Notes: generated from the letters alone by a model not told the origin. A stretch of 64,000 nucleotides of DNA from Toxorhynchites rutilus septentrionalis (GCF_029784135.1 NC_073745.1:161647335-161711334); one strand, 5' to 3'. Shown: positions 32,880-45,180, numbered from the stretch's first letter. Numbers and translations: made by a program.

Positions 32880-35255
32880 ATTATAACATACATCAAGTGA
32901 ACTGAGTTTTTTTTGCTGTATTATAGTGACTTTCAACACTTTTGTGTTCGTCACTTTACTTCCATTTCCGGAAAAATATCGGGAGTGAGAATTTAACTCG
33001 TGATCTTTAACTTGAGAGGTACGGATGTTATCACTACGCTTTATCGCCTCCAATTGAGCCTCGCAACTACGTTAGTTGCTCGTTATTGATGGAGGGGGTA
33101 GGAAAGTACATAAAAGAACAGATCAAATGCATGAGAAGATGGGAAGATTTTCAATTTTCTTCTTCCATCCCAACTATTTACGGTCTGGAGAGTCATAATA
33201 AAACCATATCAAACAAGTCTTAGAAACAAATGCTTAATCCGTTCACAGCAAGAAGAATCAATAATGTTTAAAACTATTTCATAAAAACGTAACACGTTTT
33301 TGGTATCTTTAATCATACACTACATGATCTAAATGAAATCGTAATTCCTGTTCACATAATTAGCCGGTTGACTATTTTATTTTTATTTTATCTATGAATT
33401 ATTGTCTTTAAACTTGTCCGATTTTTCTAGGTTTTTGAATATTGGAATTCTTACTTTCGTTGAATTTTAGTACGTTGTACCTAAATATTAGGATGAAACT
33501 TTAGAAATGAACACAGTGATTCAAATCAATTTACACAATGCTCAGTGTAAAAACTGATTCTATACTTCGCTATCATTTGGCATCGTTCAATAATTGGTTT
33601 ACGCCAAATTAACATGAACTACAAGTCCAGGATTACACAGATATGGGTGAAGTCGTGTATGGAAATTCACTCCCCGAGTGAAAACAAAAAGCAATAAAAA
33701 AAAACCAAAGCGGAAGCAGATTTGTGCCAGAAAGAGTGCTTCTCAAACAGCTACACAGTGTAGAAAAAAACGATTCGTTTGCATCACACCTCCCGCAATG
33801 ACTGACCGTCTCTATTCACAATCTGTTCGTTGTCTTTATGACGCTGCTAGTTTCTGCACCGCATCCATACAAAAGAAGATGCTGCAAGGATTGCTCCATC
33901 CTTGCTGTGCGATTTTTTTTCTGCCACTCTCTGCAACTCTGTAATGGATATATACGGATAGGAATGTTGAGTTCAGTTTTATTTCTACTCTCAACTGAAT
34001 AAATAGCAATTTAATATAAGCCACCGCTGAACTGCATTAACTAGATTGGAACTTATATTCGGGATTCGAGTCTATAAAAGCACTCCAGGGGATGCCATCA
34101 TCGAGTGTCTCCATTTTTGTGTTCGGGAAAGCAGCGGATTTCGAAACGTTGAATCGTTGCTTGTGATGGTGTAAATGAAAGGGATACTCTGAATAACCAC
34201 AGTCCGAAGCAATAACAACAACAAAAAAAGTGTGGTGTAAACGAATACACTCAACTGAAATAGTTGCGGAAAACTGATAATCGATTATCATCCGTGGTAT
34301 CCGTGAAAAGTTCGTTTCGACTGCATTTTGGCGGAAGTACTGCATGAAATGCACGAAGCATGAAACCATGAAAAATAAACTTCTAATAAATACATATGTG
34401 AAAAGTTGTTAATTGCTTTGTGTGCATTTTCACATTTTTTGTTGATGCTCCGCGTTTGATATTTGTATAAGAGATTTACCATTTTTTTTCCAACGAATGT
34501 GGTTTTGTATCACGCAACAAGATACAAATTGCACGAACGAATAAATTCTGACTTTGTTTTTGGTTGTTTCGAATGTGGCTGCGAATTGGAGATTCAAATA
34601 TTACATTCACTTGTATCATGGTCTAGCTTTTCAATTTTTATTTTTTGTTGTTGAATGTTTCGGTTTATACAAATCCCGCAGGGAAATAGTTGTGGTATAT
34701 TTCGAGTTAAACGAATCATAAATCATACCGATGATGAGTTCTTCTGCGAATGTGGATCAAACAATGAATGATTTGTACTCACATGTAGACTATGGTATTT
34801 GAAAAACTCGTTTGATTCTCCTTCATCGCAATTACGCACCATTCTTTCAGCAGAAAAAAAACATATGTTGTCTAATCCTGATCCTGTATTACGCACGAGA
34901 ACAGTATTGATCACAATGTTTCAAATTTTGATAATGTAAAATTATGATTTGATGGAGCGACTCGATGATGGCGATGGCGAATAAGAAGTTCAAAAAGTGA
35001 GAAGGTATCAAAAGATAACACCAAAATTGCAAGCCTATGGACATAAGATTCCAAGCAATAGTCTACTAAAAAAAAAAGGTTCACGTGGAACTACCTTAGC
35101 TTAGCAATCATTCGTTTGTATTGATTAAATTCTTGATTGAATGAAACAGTTTCCAAATTCAATTGAGTTCAATATATTTGCTCTGTGAGTGAAAAAAATG
35201 AACAAATGCCGTGTAAAGTCAATTCATTTATTGTGATTGATTGTTCTTCGTTACA
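32880..35255. other. Mostly unassigned DNA, with a GACGTAG-family right-end fragment
   Basis: About 33110-33310 resembles the right-end module of loci B and G (AACAGATCAAATGCATG.. ACCATATCAAACAAGTCTTA.. TTTCATAAAAACGTAACACG). It lacks the palindromic motif, so it is a decayed fragment. The rest has no recognisable gene. Open frames around 33.7-34.4 kb show no motif. Confidence 0.4.
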
Positions 35256-35259
35256 AGTA

Positions 35260-36395
35260 AATTTAATGACGGACCTTTTACGTTTGGTATGATGACTAGA
35301 ACAAAATATATGTACGGAAGAATTATCAAACGTTTGATGAACCAGCCTAAGGCTGAAAATCTTTCCAATAAAGACAAAAAAAAAAATTATCAAACGATTA
35401 TTTTATTTTACATTTCCCTCTGAAGTTTACATCCCAAAAGTGTACATACTTCTCGAATCTCGAATTTGATTGAAACTGGGAAGTTCATTCGCTTCTAGTG
35501 GCTGCACGATTTTCCCAGGTTCCTAAGTTTAGAAGATCATGTTAGGACAGACATATTCCACTCTGCACAAAGGCAAGCGAGGACAAAAATACTCGCAGTT
35601 TGCATTTATTTGCAGAGCCGATTTCCCCAGAAACCTCGGTTTTGAAGTCTGTGTTAGGGAAACACATTTCAATCGGAACAAAAATACCCCCGATTTGTAT
35701 GAATTCGCAATGCCGATTTCCCCACGCTTCATGGATTTGAAGTCTGTGTTAGGGAAACACATTCCAGTCGGAACAAAAATACCCCCGACTTGCATGAATT
35801 TGAAATACCGATTTCTTCAGGCACCTTGGTTTAGAAATCTCTATTAGGGAACACATTTCGGTGGGAACAAAAGCTCCCCCTACTTTCGTGTGTTCTTTTT
35901 CTTCTTTTTGGCTTTAAGAGGGTTTAAACTTTTCAGTTCACTCGCCTCTAGGCTCTTTCGTGTGCTTGCAATGCCGATTTCGCTGCTTGGTTTTAAAGTC
36001 TGTGTTAGGGAACATTTTTCGATGAGAACAAAAGTCCCCCTACTTTCATGTATTTGCAATGCCGATTTCCCCAAGGCTGCTTGGTTTTGATGGTTGTGTT
36101 AGGGAAACCATAAATCGGGCCAATCAAAACGATGCAGTTAGGGCGTTTAGATAACGCCTAATATTTTACAGTTATTCAATTGTTTATCTAATGAAAAACA
36201 ACATTTTGTTAGTTGCGATAGATGCGTAGAAATATTTCCTATCAAGTGATGCAAACATCTCTCCTATCCAGTACGAAATGTTCGAGCTATAAGCATTCGA
36301 AATCTTTCATTTTTTCCTGCATGTTCTGTGTTTAGGTTTTCATTTTACCCTCCATATATTCCGGTTAGACGTAGTCCCACGTCAAAATTTTTTTC
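35260..36395. mobile_element. GACGTAG-family element (locus C) with internal tandem repeats
   Basis: The right end carries GACGTAGTCCCACGTC (36368-36383, one mismatch from a perfect palindrome). Sequence just inside it is the inverse of the left end of locus F (57477 on). Near 35274 it shares CCTTTTACGTTTGRTATGATG with locus B. Between about 35600 and 36110 there are five diverged repeats of roughly 90-165 bp, each with GCCGATTTCCCCA and TCTGTGTTAGGGAAAC. The left palindrome is not preserved. Confidence 0.6.
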
Positions 36396-37725
36396 GTCAA
36401 AAGCACTAACGTTTTTTCGAGGAATTTGTTGCCTGAACGTTGAATATTCGGCAAATTGCCGAGAACATCAATTCAGTCGAAAAGGAAATATTATACCAGA
36501 TAGTAAATCTCAGAATGTCAAACAAATGTGTCATGAAATCATCTCCATTGCTGCAAAAGTGATAAAAAATTAGACTAAGCGAATGGACTGCTTCCGAGCC
36601 AGCCGATGACAGAAATCATATTCAAATAAAAATGGCAATGAAATATCTTTCGAATAGAGTCAAATTCGTGGCAATTCAACACAATTTATCTGTGTTTTAT
36701 TTCAATTAAAAGTTCTATGTCGATGTGACTGCATCCGTTTTCATTGTATATTTAATAATTGTCATATTTCATATTTCTCATATTCCGATCTCAAAAGCTT
36801 TCCTTTTCTTCGGCCATACGAACGACATTTGTTCATGTCTGCTCTAATAATGACGGGTTAATCCTGTGTATTGTAATGAAGCAAAATTTTATTCCCATCA
36901 GCATGTTCGCAAATTGTTAAGAATTCACTGTTCACAAAATGATTCCGTACCTCATACCCCGGCTCCACGACGTGGCACAGTGCGTGACGTGAGCTACTTG
37001 ATATTCGGTTCGAACCAAGTGTATCCGAAATACCTAATCGCGATGATTAATATTTGCCGTGAGGCGTGATACCAAGAAGCAGTTATAGCTGACAAAGAAT
37101 CACGAAAGCGGAGTTTTCTATGGTACATATTCCGTGGGGAAATCTCTTGCTCACCAGCGAGAGCGCTCTGACTTATTATTCCGTCCATGTGATGCCAGAC
37201 TACCAATATTCATACCAACGATCACACGTTGTTAGGAATGAGTAACGATTAGTGGATGCCAGGGGTAGTTGGAAGACTTATTGAGATTTATTCACTGTTT
37301 TTCGGGTTTCCACACACATGCAAGAACGACGAGGCAGCGATCGAGAGATTCAACGAATTTTATCTGATGGGAAATGCTTTGCAGCACGGCATTTTCCGGA
37401 CGATGGACCAATGAATACCATCGTCATTGTTATTCTTTTACGCGTCTCGTGCAATCCACCCGAACGAAGAAGAATAGAGCGGTCTTCAACGGGTAAAGCG
37501 TATACGGAGTGGTTTTTTTCAATGGAATGTTTTTTTCTGAATCATACGGCGAAGATTTTTGTTTAAATCAAATATTCATATGACTTATAAATTCCGTTTC
37601 GTTACATTTTATGCGAGTGGAAAAAATTGTTCTCGAAAATATTGATTCAGTACATTTTTTTTGTTCGACAATACATTTTTGTTAAAACCAGAATGAACAA
37701 AAAAACAAACATTAGGGGTCTTCGT
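36396..37725. other. Unassigned DNA
   Basis: No confident gene or element. Short open frames (for example 36866-37069 on the plus strand) lack convincing family motifs. Confidence 0.3.
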
Positions 37726-38035
37726 AGCCTAATTGGTTGCGTGTCCGCTTTTAATGTGGGCGCTACACGATTCGTCCAACGTTTGACTCTGATGTTGGAC
37801 TGAAATATTTGACTCAATGAATCAACAAATGTTGTGACGAATGAAAAAATCGTTTGACTCGTACCACTCGCGTTGGAAGGTAATCCACAATTAACGGATT
37901 ACCTTTCAACCCGAATATTCGACGCTTGACATTGGAGGTTCGTAGTGCGTCCATTGACTACACGATCGAACCATCGAGCGTCCAATATTCGGGGGTATTG
38001 GTAGCATCGTGTGGCGCCGGTTTAAGCGAACGATC
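37726..38035 (+). mobile_element. Degenerate tRNA-like SINE head with a palindromic insert
   Basis: GGGGTCTTCGTAGCCTAATTG then GTTGCGTGTCCGCTTTTAA resembles the 5' tRNA-like part of mosquito SINEs, with a box A-like stretch. The expected box B is missing. It is replaced by an inverted-repeat segment running from GGCGCTACACGAT (37759-37772) to ATCGTGTGGCGCC (about 38006-38018), with a perfect inner hairpin GGTAATCC..GGATTACC near 37880-37904. A MITE-like insertion into a SINE is the simplest reading. Confidence 0.45.
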
Positions 38036-38730
38036 ATGAGCTCATAACTCAGGGCCCCTCAACTGACCCTCTTTGTGCGTTATTCTAGTTACTATGTCCA
38101 CGCAACAATCATCATGTGACGGTAATGCCAGTCCCTTACCGCTCACATTTTCGGTCTGCTGCATCGGTAATTGGCACTATTAATAACACAACAATGGAAG
38201 CCTCATATCAATAGTCCCGCTGTGAACAGTCCAACTGTGAACATTCGAACAATAGGAATGTTCTTACGCCGAAAAAGGCGACATGTGTTGTTTATCGATA
38301 GAATAGGAATACTCTTACGCCTGAACGGCTACTGTGTAATTTGTTTAGATAAACATTGTCCAATGCTTGGTTTTTCTTTATTTACGAGTTCCTACCCGGA
38401 ATAAAAACTTATTTTTATAGGAAGTGGAAATTGCAATTCTCCATTCTTGAAACGCGGAAACCACCACCTGGTTTATCAGTTATAGCACTCATTTTCTTAT
38501 CAATTTTCGATACTATTCACATTCTCAATAAAATACTGTCCACAGTTTTAATTCGAATTACTTCACCATCCGTATAACGAAAAAAAAAAGTTTCATTGGA
38601 GTAACAATAGCACTCCAAATCTTAAACCCGCAGGCTTGCCGTCAGGAGAACTTCTTATTGCGATTTTCAATCATCTAGCGTAATCCGACAATGTTATCCT
38701 TGCTGGCTCCATTTCTTACACAAATCTTAT
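38036..38730. other. Unassigned DNA
   Basis: No gene recognised. Two open frames of 77 and 73 codons (38171-38404, 38356-38577) overlap and have no motif. Confidence 0.25.
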
Positions 38731-38734
38731 GATG

Positions 38735-39010
38735 GGAATGGATGGTTGTGAAAATTACCGTGCAATCACGACTCTGAATGGTGCCTACAAAATTCTACCC
38801 CAGATCCTCTTTCGTCGTCTATCGCCAATAGTAAGCAGATTTATGGGAAGTTATCAGGCCGGATTCATGTCCGGTTGCTCGATGACGATGACCTGATTTT
38901 ACACTACGGCAGATCCTCCAAAAGTGCCGCGAGTATCTTGTACCCACGCACCACATCTTCGTCAAAGCCGCATATGATACAGTCGATCGACGACCAGTGT
39001 TGTAAACGGT
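38735..39010 (+). pseudogene. RTE-like reverse transcriptase fragment
   Basis: The plus strand reads ENYRAITTLNGAYKILPQIL, then FRRLSPIV..GSYQAGF, the fingers and palm-entry region of RTE-related RTs (NYRGIxLLNxxYKILxxIL..GxYQxGF). After frameshifts, REYLVPTHHIFV and KAAYDTVDR follow, matching the FIDFKAAYDxxDR block with the first catalytic aspartate region damaged. The YADD block and everything upstream are absent. It is a short dead fragment on the plus strand, unlike the neighbouring minus-strand elements. Confidence 0.65.
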
Positions 39011-40098
39011 GGACATTTTTCTCAACCATCATATTGCGCGAAAGTTACGCCTCAATATGTACAATATGTGCAATATGTACTGTGTTTTGACCCATTTCGC
39101 GACATGCGGCCGAACATTGTCGTACTGCAAAATAACTATATCGTGTCCTTGCTCGTATTGTGGTCGTTTTCCTTCAGTGCACGGTTCAAACGCATCAATT
39201 GTCATCGGTAGAGCAGCTCATAGTACACTCAGTTGGAGCATGGTCACCATAAATTTCCACCAAAATGCGATTACCTCCCGCAACTTTTTTCTTCATATTG
39301 AAGTAATGAAGTAACACTCCCGCAAAAGCACTCTCGTTGGTACGAAATTCGACATATTCGAAGTGGCGAAAAACTATGTTGTTTACGCTTCAACATATAC
39401 TGGAAAAGACGCGCAATGACAGTAGCTTTCCAACGAATGTCTGGAAATTTGATTCACTGGAATAATTAATATATAATTAATTATCAAGTTACACCATCTG
39501 TTGAAAAACCGAAGAAACTTACCGGTACACTTAATAGTTCAATTTTTGCGCCACTCCTAGAAGTGAGACCACCTGTCGTGTAATTTGTCTGACTATTCTC
39601 GTGGGTTCGAGTTAACCTCGAACCACCAGGCACAATATAGGGAAAAGGTCACGAAACCATACGTGAACATCATCGCTAAGAAAACGTCGTTCATCGTCGG
39701 AACCTGAATTTTCAGGAATCCTTCCAATTCAAATTCCAATTATTTCGAGAAAGACAAAAACTTTTTTAATGCCCTATTTACAATTTTTTTTAAAATTCTT
39801 ATTCACTCTTGAAAAAGCTTCTATTGTTTTTCCAAAGCAACTGGGGAAGGAATCTAATTTACCCTTGTTTCTCCAAATCAACGTAAAAATAACGAACTAA
39901 AACTGTATACATACTTCAAACTTCAACTGCTATATCAAATAAAAATGAAATGAAATTATGAAACTATTTCTCACTTCCGATATAATATTTCACCAATGTA
40001 CCTTTTCGCACTTCTCGCATTTAAAAAATGGTTACTCTGATCGCAAGGGTTGCCATATATATTTATCGACATCTTTGACACAATGTGACACAGAATGA
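39011..40098. other. Unassigned DNA, partly 3' UTR of the following element
   Basis: No gene recognised. The part nearest 40098 is probably the 3' UTR of the minus-strand CR1-like element, whose coding end is at about 40102. No tail was identified. Confidence 0.3.
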
Positions 40099-40243
40099 TT
40101 ACGGACACTTAATACTATTCTTGAAAACTACCCTATTAACGTCAAAATCAAAAAAATTACACACGTTATTAAAAAGTCTGCAGCATCTGTCAAGTGGGCT
40201 ATTGTAGCCATAGGCAGTACGGTGTCTTCGAATCCATAAGAAG

Positions 40244-41800
40244 CTAGTATTGTGAAGCTGGAGCATGGAAATTGATGTCCTGTAGCAGACTACTGCAGTC
40301 AATATAATGACGAATGACGTCAAAAACGAAGAGTCTCTGTAAAAAATTTCGTCGACTTGATAGCGTTTGTAGTCCGATGAGCGTACATCTCTGCGCGTAT
40401 GGAGGCAAATTGTCAAGGCTAGACCGTGGAAGTCGGCGTAACACATATCTTATGAACCTTTTTTGAATCTGTTCAATTCGTGAAACGTGGGCAGCATGAA
40501 ATAGGGCCGAAATTTGTACTCCATATTTTAGAACACTACGAACCAACGAACAATACAATGTTTTAAGCGCATAAACGTCGTCGAACTGCGCAGTGTTGCG
40601 GCGTAAAAATCCAGACATGGCATTGGCTTTCGCGATCGACATGGATATATGTTTGTTGAATCGTAGTTTGCTGTCCAACATCTGTCCAAGATCGTTTATA
40701 GAATCGACTTTTGCTAGCGTCAACTGGTCCATCGAATATTCGAATCTGATCGGCGACTGACCACGGGTGAAGGTGATGACCTTGCATTTGGCTGTGTTTA
40801 CTTGCATGCCTTTCAACTGACACCACGTTATTAACCGAGCAATATCAGTTTGAAGTGCACAGCAATCTAGCATCGAGTTGATCGTGTGGTATAACTTAAG
40901 ATCATCAGCGTATAGCAACTTACAGGAGCTCAAGTGGTCACAAACGTCATTGATGAATAAAACGAAGATCAGATGTCCCAAGTGACTGCCTTGTGGAACA
41001 CCTGATGGTATTTCGAAGATCTCAGATTTGGCATCATGCACCTTAACGAAGGCCTTCCTACATGATAAATAAGAGTTCAGCCAGCGAACAATCCACGGAG
41101 GCAGACCAAGGCGATTCAGTTTTGAAATGGCAAGATCGTGAGGTACTTTCTCGAAAGCCTTCGAAATGTCTATGTACACGGCGTCTACTTGCTGACGCTT
41201 CTCAATGCTGCGAATAACTGTGCTGGCGAAGGTCATCAAGTTAGAGGTTGTCGAGCGCTTTTTCATGAATCCATGTTGAGAATCCGAGATCATTGACCGA
41301 ACTGCTGAATACATCTTGTCGTGCAAAAGTCGTTCTAGCACCTTGGCCAAACAGCTCAAGATCGAAATGGGTCGATAATATTCCACATTGTGCGTATTAC
41401 CAGCCTTGAAAATCGGAGTGATTGATGCCAGCTTCCAAACATCCGGAAAAATGTCATCCATAAGGGAGCGGTTAAATATAACCATGACGGGAGCGGCTAA
41501 CGATGCGGTACAGTTCTTGACGAAGGATGGTGGAATATAGTCCGGACCTGGACCTTTCGATGCATCAACCGAACGAAGTGCTTCAAAAATATCGGCGCGA
41601 CTGAAGTGAGGCTGCTGCATGCGTATATCATAGCTTGGCAATTGATCAACATACAGCTGCGACGGAGGAACCTCAGCATGCTCGAAAACGCTACGGAAGA
41701 ACTCAGCAAAGAGATTCGCAGAATTGTCACTGGTAATGGAGTTTTGGGCGCCATAAGTTACATCTAGCGGAATACCAGGTGATTTTTTGCGAGCATTCAC
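40244..41800 (-). pseudogene. Reverse transcriptase, nearly full domain
   Basis: An open 518-codon minus-strand frame carries the RT core in order: DASKGPGPDYIPPSF (about residue 80), a YYRPISILSCLAKVLERLL block, QHGFMKKRST, motif A VYIDISKAFEKVPH, motif B IPSGVPQGSHLGHLIF, and motif C LLYADDLKLYH (about 40891-40915). The thumb and connection follow. The family's C-terminal end (YGYNSPLDRCCRLFNN..) lies in the overlapping frame 40099-40446, so a frameshift occurs near 40260. Upstream, the same frame continues past one TAG (41903-41905) into the endonuclease part. Only a few lesions separate it from an intact protein, so it is fairly young. Confidence 0.9.
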
Positions 41801-41905
41801 AAACGACCAGAAAGCTGATGGATTTTCTCTTAGGCCAGTCTGAAGCCGATCAATGTACTCCCTAAAGCGAAATTCATGCAGACTACTGTACTGGGCTTCC
41901 GCGAG

Positions 41906-42687
41906 CTATACATCATATTTTATTTCTGCAGTCCTAGAGCAAAAGTAACGGGCCTTACGCAAACGGTTTCGCAGGTTACGCAATTGCGGATTCCACCATG
42001 GTTGTCGGAGATTCGTAGAAGACTTTCGAGTCTTTACCGGTACCAAATCATGGATTATCTCGTAAATATTGTCATTTAAAATAGCGGAAGGCGGCTCGAA
42101 CAGCTGAATGGAGTGCGGATCATTGACGAGTACCAGGTCGAGAAGCTTGCCATTCACGTTGGCAAAATCGTTGATTTGTCTGAGTCCCGTAGAGAAAAAA
42201 GGCTCAACTAGAGCAACCTCCTGTTCGGATGAGGCATTGAGCGGCAAAAATCCTTGTATATCTTCATCAAAATTCCATGCCAAATTGGGCAACTTATAAT
42301 CACCCAAGACGATAATCGCGTCTCGAGGGCTGGCCATTTCGAGTAATTGTACGACGGTGTCGGCATGTTTAGTATAGATATCGAGATGACTGCAAGGACG
42401 GATATATATGCAACACAGGAACAGCGATTCGCGTGGAAGAAAGACTTGCACAGTAATTTGCTCGAGATTCTCGCAGTCTTCAAAATGTACGGTTTTACAA
42501 TTCAGCCCAGACTTCACGGCAATCAGAACACCGCCGCCACGTCGAAGTGCACTAGCGCGAGGATTCGGGTCGCATCGGTAGATGGAGTAATTTTGGCGAG
42601 CTCAGCATTTGAAATGTCCGTGTGTAGCCATGTTTCAGTGAATACCACAACGTCGAAGTCACAAGAAAGCAGGGAATGGAGAAGTGC
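41906..42687 (-). pseudogene. AP-type endonuclease remnant
   Basis: One frame (42517-41906) reads VLGDYKLPNLAWNFD (the GDFNLP-type catalytic loop), then LLDLVLVN and a degenerate DHxP region (IIHDLVPVKTRK), then RQPWWNPQLRNLRNRLRKAR, a linker typical of these elements. The upstream part (about 42687-42590), with DVVVFTETWLHTDIS, is in a different frame because of a one-base shift near 42590. A TAG at 41903-41905 separates the domain from the RT. Confidence 0.85.
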
Positions 42688-42699
42688 GTTAAAATCTTT

Positions 42700-42808
42700 T
42701 TTTTTTTTTTTTTTTTTTTTCCAAAATATATTTTTTATTAAGGCACATGTGGCGTTAGCCTGACGGGGCCGGGAGTCCAATATTATTTCAGTTCATTTCA
42801 GTTTGGTA
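42700..42808 (-). mobile_element. Very short 5'-truncated non-LTR insertion with tail
   Basis: A run of T on the plus strand (poly(A) on the minus) adjoins CCAAAATATATTTTTTATTA and GCCTGACGGGGCCGGGAGTC. This is the reverse complement of the 3' end of the insertion at 4915-5211. It is flanked by a perfect 12-bp target duplication GTTAAAATCTTT (42688-42699 and 42809-42820). Removing the 121-bp unit rejoins the endonuclease reading frame of the host CR1-like element on both sides. Confidence 0.92.
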
Positions 42809-43089
42809 GTTAAAATCTTTGTCTGAAAAAGTCTTTTTTCTTAGTTTTTTCACAAAAAATCTGTATTGAAATCTGTATTTAATTTGTAAGTCTAATTTTG
42901 AAGCATAATTTTGGCTCTAGTGTCATAGTTATTATAGATTAGACAATGTTTATGGTATCTACGTGAAGCCGGCAAGCATGTACACTGTAAAAAAATCATA
43001 TTTTGAGATCGATTATCTCTTAGACTAAATATTATTTTCGTGTAGAATTATGTAGAATCGTAAATAATTTCCATTTCTCACATTACTTT

Positions 43090-44875
43090 TTTTTTATAGG
43101 CAGACTTATCTCACTTCTTAACTAGGCGAACCTTCGAACCAGAATTTTCACCTGCCCCCGGGCTTCTGAATGCCAAAGGGGGACTAGGCTCTGCGGAATG
43201 CACGTATCTGCATGCTCGTGCTGTTTTAGTCCTGACCGAGGAATTGTCGGACAATCGTGCAGGTGCTAAGGATGACCGACTTTTGGATGCCGGACAATTC
43301 CTTCTCGATGTTCAACACCTTTAGCGCTTTCAGAAGTGTCTTCGGGATAATTCCAGTTCCAGAGAGAACGACTGGAACAATTCTTGGGACTTCCCTTAGC
43401 CCCCACAGTTCCTTGAGCTCCACGGCCAATGGTCGGTACTTGCAGATTTTGCGACCGTGGGTCTCCTCCAGATTCTGGTTCAGTGGAATAGCGACATCGA
43501 TGATGGTGACTTTGCGGTCGCTCTTGTCGTAAACCATTATATCTGGACGGTTGTGGTGGATCGAGAGGTCGGTCAGAACAGTGCGATCCCAGTACAGCTT
43601 GAAACGATCATTTTCCAGGACAGGTGCAGGCAGGTACCGGTAGTTTGGTACGTTGTCTTCCAGTAGAGCACATTGGAGCGCCAGTTGTCGATGAACAATA
43701 CGGGCCACGTTGTTGTGGCGCTCGGTGTAGGCTGCGTTGGCCAAAACGGGACAGCCTGCCATGATGTGCTCTATGTTTTCACCTGGTTGATGACACATCC
43801 GGCAAATGTCATCAACGTCTTGATGCCAGACGTACCGCCTGCAGTTTCTCGTCGGCATTATCCTGTCCTGGATGGCTATCATGTCGGCTTCTACTACTGA
43901 AGAGAGTTCACCACGCGTTAGCCACAGATTAGATGCGGCCTTGTCGACGTGTGGCCGGTCCAGTTGATGGGGGTGGGCACCATGCACTGCCTTCTGCTTC
44001 CAAGCTGCAATCTTCTCCTCCACTGTCTGCAGATTGCAGTTTAGTTGGTACTCCGCTTGCGCCAAGTGCAGAGCGCTGTATCCTCTGTCAGCGGCGCAGA
44101 CAGCCCGGTATAGCGCGTTTTGGTTGGCGCGTTCTGCGAAGTACTCGCGCAGTTGTCGTACCTGGGCAACACACAGTGCAGAAATGTCGACTATTCCAAG
44201 TCCCCCTTCTTTGCGTGGTAGTGAAACTCTCTCCAGTGCCGATTGAGGATGGTGCATTCCGGCCTCTTTGAATGCTTTCCTCATCCTCCTCTCAAGGTCC
44301 TCTAGGTCAGTTTTGCTCCATTTGACTACACCAAAACTGAAGGTCAGCAGGGGAACCGCGAATGTGTTGATCGCGCGTACCTTGTTCCCCGCGTTGAGGA
44401 AAGTCTTCAGGACACAGTTCACTCGACTCAAGAACTTGTCTCGCAGCTCCGTCTTGATGTCGGAGTGGCGAATCCCGGTGAGCTGTCGGAATCCAAGATA
44501 TTTATAGGATTCGCCACGAACCATGTCTCTTATAAACTCGCCGTCATAGACCTCGTAGCCTCCGGAATCGGTAAGTTGTCCTTTCAGCAGGTGGACACAG
44601 CGACACTTGTCGAGGCCGAACTCCATACAGATGTCCCTGCTAATTTCTTCGACAACCCGGATAGCTACACCTAGACGCTGACGTGAATCAGCGTAGACCT
44701 TGAGATCGTCCATGTAAAAGGTATGGGTCACTTCTTCGTGGGCGCCGTCGCCATACCTTATTTTATAGCCATGACCGTTTCTATTGAGCGTCCTACTGGA
44801 GGGTTCAGTGCCAGACAAAACCAAAGCGGGCTGAAAGAATCGCCTTGGAATATCCCCCTCTTATGCGCGTGAAAC
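43090..44875 (-). mobile_element. R4-like non-LTR retrotransposon, 5'-truncated
   Basis: The minus-strand element begins abruptly in RT motif B and ends at a short A run (about 43088-43096 on the minus strand). Its RLE-type C-terminus sets it apart from the neighbouring AP-endonuclease elements. The 5' truncation abuts an unrelated RT C-terminal fragment (44876-45180), so it probably inserted into that older copy or next to it. Confidence 0.75.
43226..44824 (-). pseudogene. RT plus restriction-like endonuclease polyprotein, 3' part
   Basis: The long open frame starts just after motif B. The motif itself (RGIFQGDSFSPLWFC) lies at about 44822-44868 in another frame, so there is a frameshift near 44808. 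Next come motif C FYMDDLKVYA (about 44694-44720) and the thumb. About 330 residues in, a Cys-Cys-His-Cys finger CRMCHQPGENIEHIMAGC appears, then the endonuclease core RPDIMVYDK..VTIIDVAIP..KYRPLAVELKELW, which fits the RPD..(D/E)xK-like pattern of restriction-like endonucleases in the R2/R4/NeSL group. The MDDLK form of motif C favours R4/Dong-type elements. The frame ends at 43226 without further stops. Confidence 0.8.
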
Positions 44876-45180
44876 CCAAGTTTGTGTATGCTTTACTTCT
44901 TGTTAACTCATTTGCATTTCTCGTATTCGGAAGGTTCACTCTAGTTGAAAAATTTATGTTACGATTATGCAATGTATTATGTACAAACATAATAGTTTGA
45001 GTATCACATAATCCTAAAAAAGGAATAATTTTGTGGTGTAAACTAGTGTAGATCGAAATTGTCGGATATCGGAACGGTAGATTAAAGATTACTTTTACAC
45101 ATCTGTTCTGAAGTGTTTGGATTTTTTTAGTTTTGATTTTCTTAAATATATAGGATTTCGCAAAGTATTGCAATTTCATA
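44876..45180 (-). pseudogene. CR1/Jockey-like RT C-terminal fragment
   Basis: A minus-strand frame reads KIQTLQNRCVKVIFNLPFRY, then TISIYTSLHHKIIPFLGLCD, then NTRNANELTRSKAYTNLGF. This is the post-RT C-terminal block of CR1/Jockey-like elements (IQxLQNRxxRxIxxLP..Y..N..RN). Everything upstream is lost, and the 3' part is cut by the R4-like element. Confidence 0.7.

Larger units (their letters stand above)
40099..42990 (-). mobile_element. CR1/Jockey-like non-LTR retrotransposon, second copy
   Basis: A minus-strand element holds an endonuclease remnant (about 42850-41906) and a long RT frame (41800-40244), with the last 50 residues continuing in another frame to about 40102. It is related to, but distinct from, the element at 29.3-32.4 kb. 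A 5'-truncated non-LTR fragment is inserted at 42700-42808. The 5' boundary near 42990 is approximate. Confidence 0.85.

Noticed and set aside
36980..37050. Short resemblance of YLIFGSNQVYPKYLI to the end of PARP catalytic domains
   Set aside because: Fifteen residues without any upstream NAD-binding motif. Chance similarity is likely.
40563..44674. Numerous plus-strand frames of 60-138 codons
   Set aside because: They are antisense shadows of the non-LTR RT and endonuclease coding regions.
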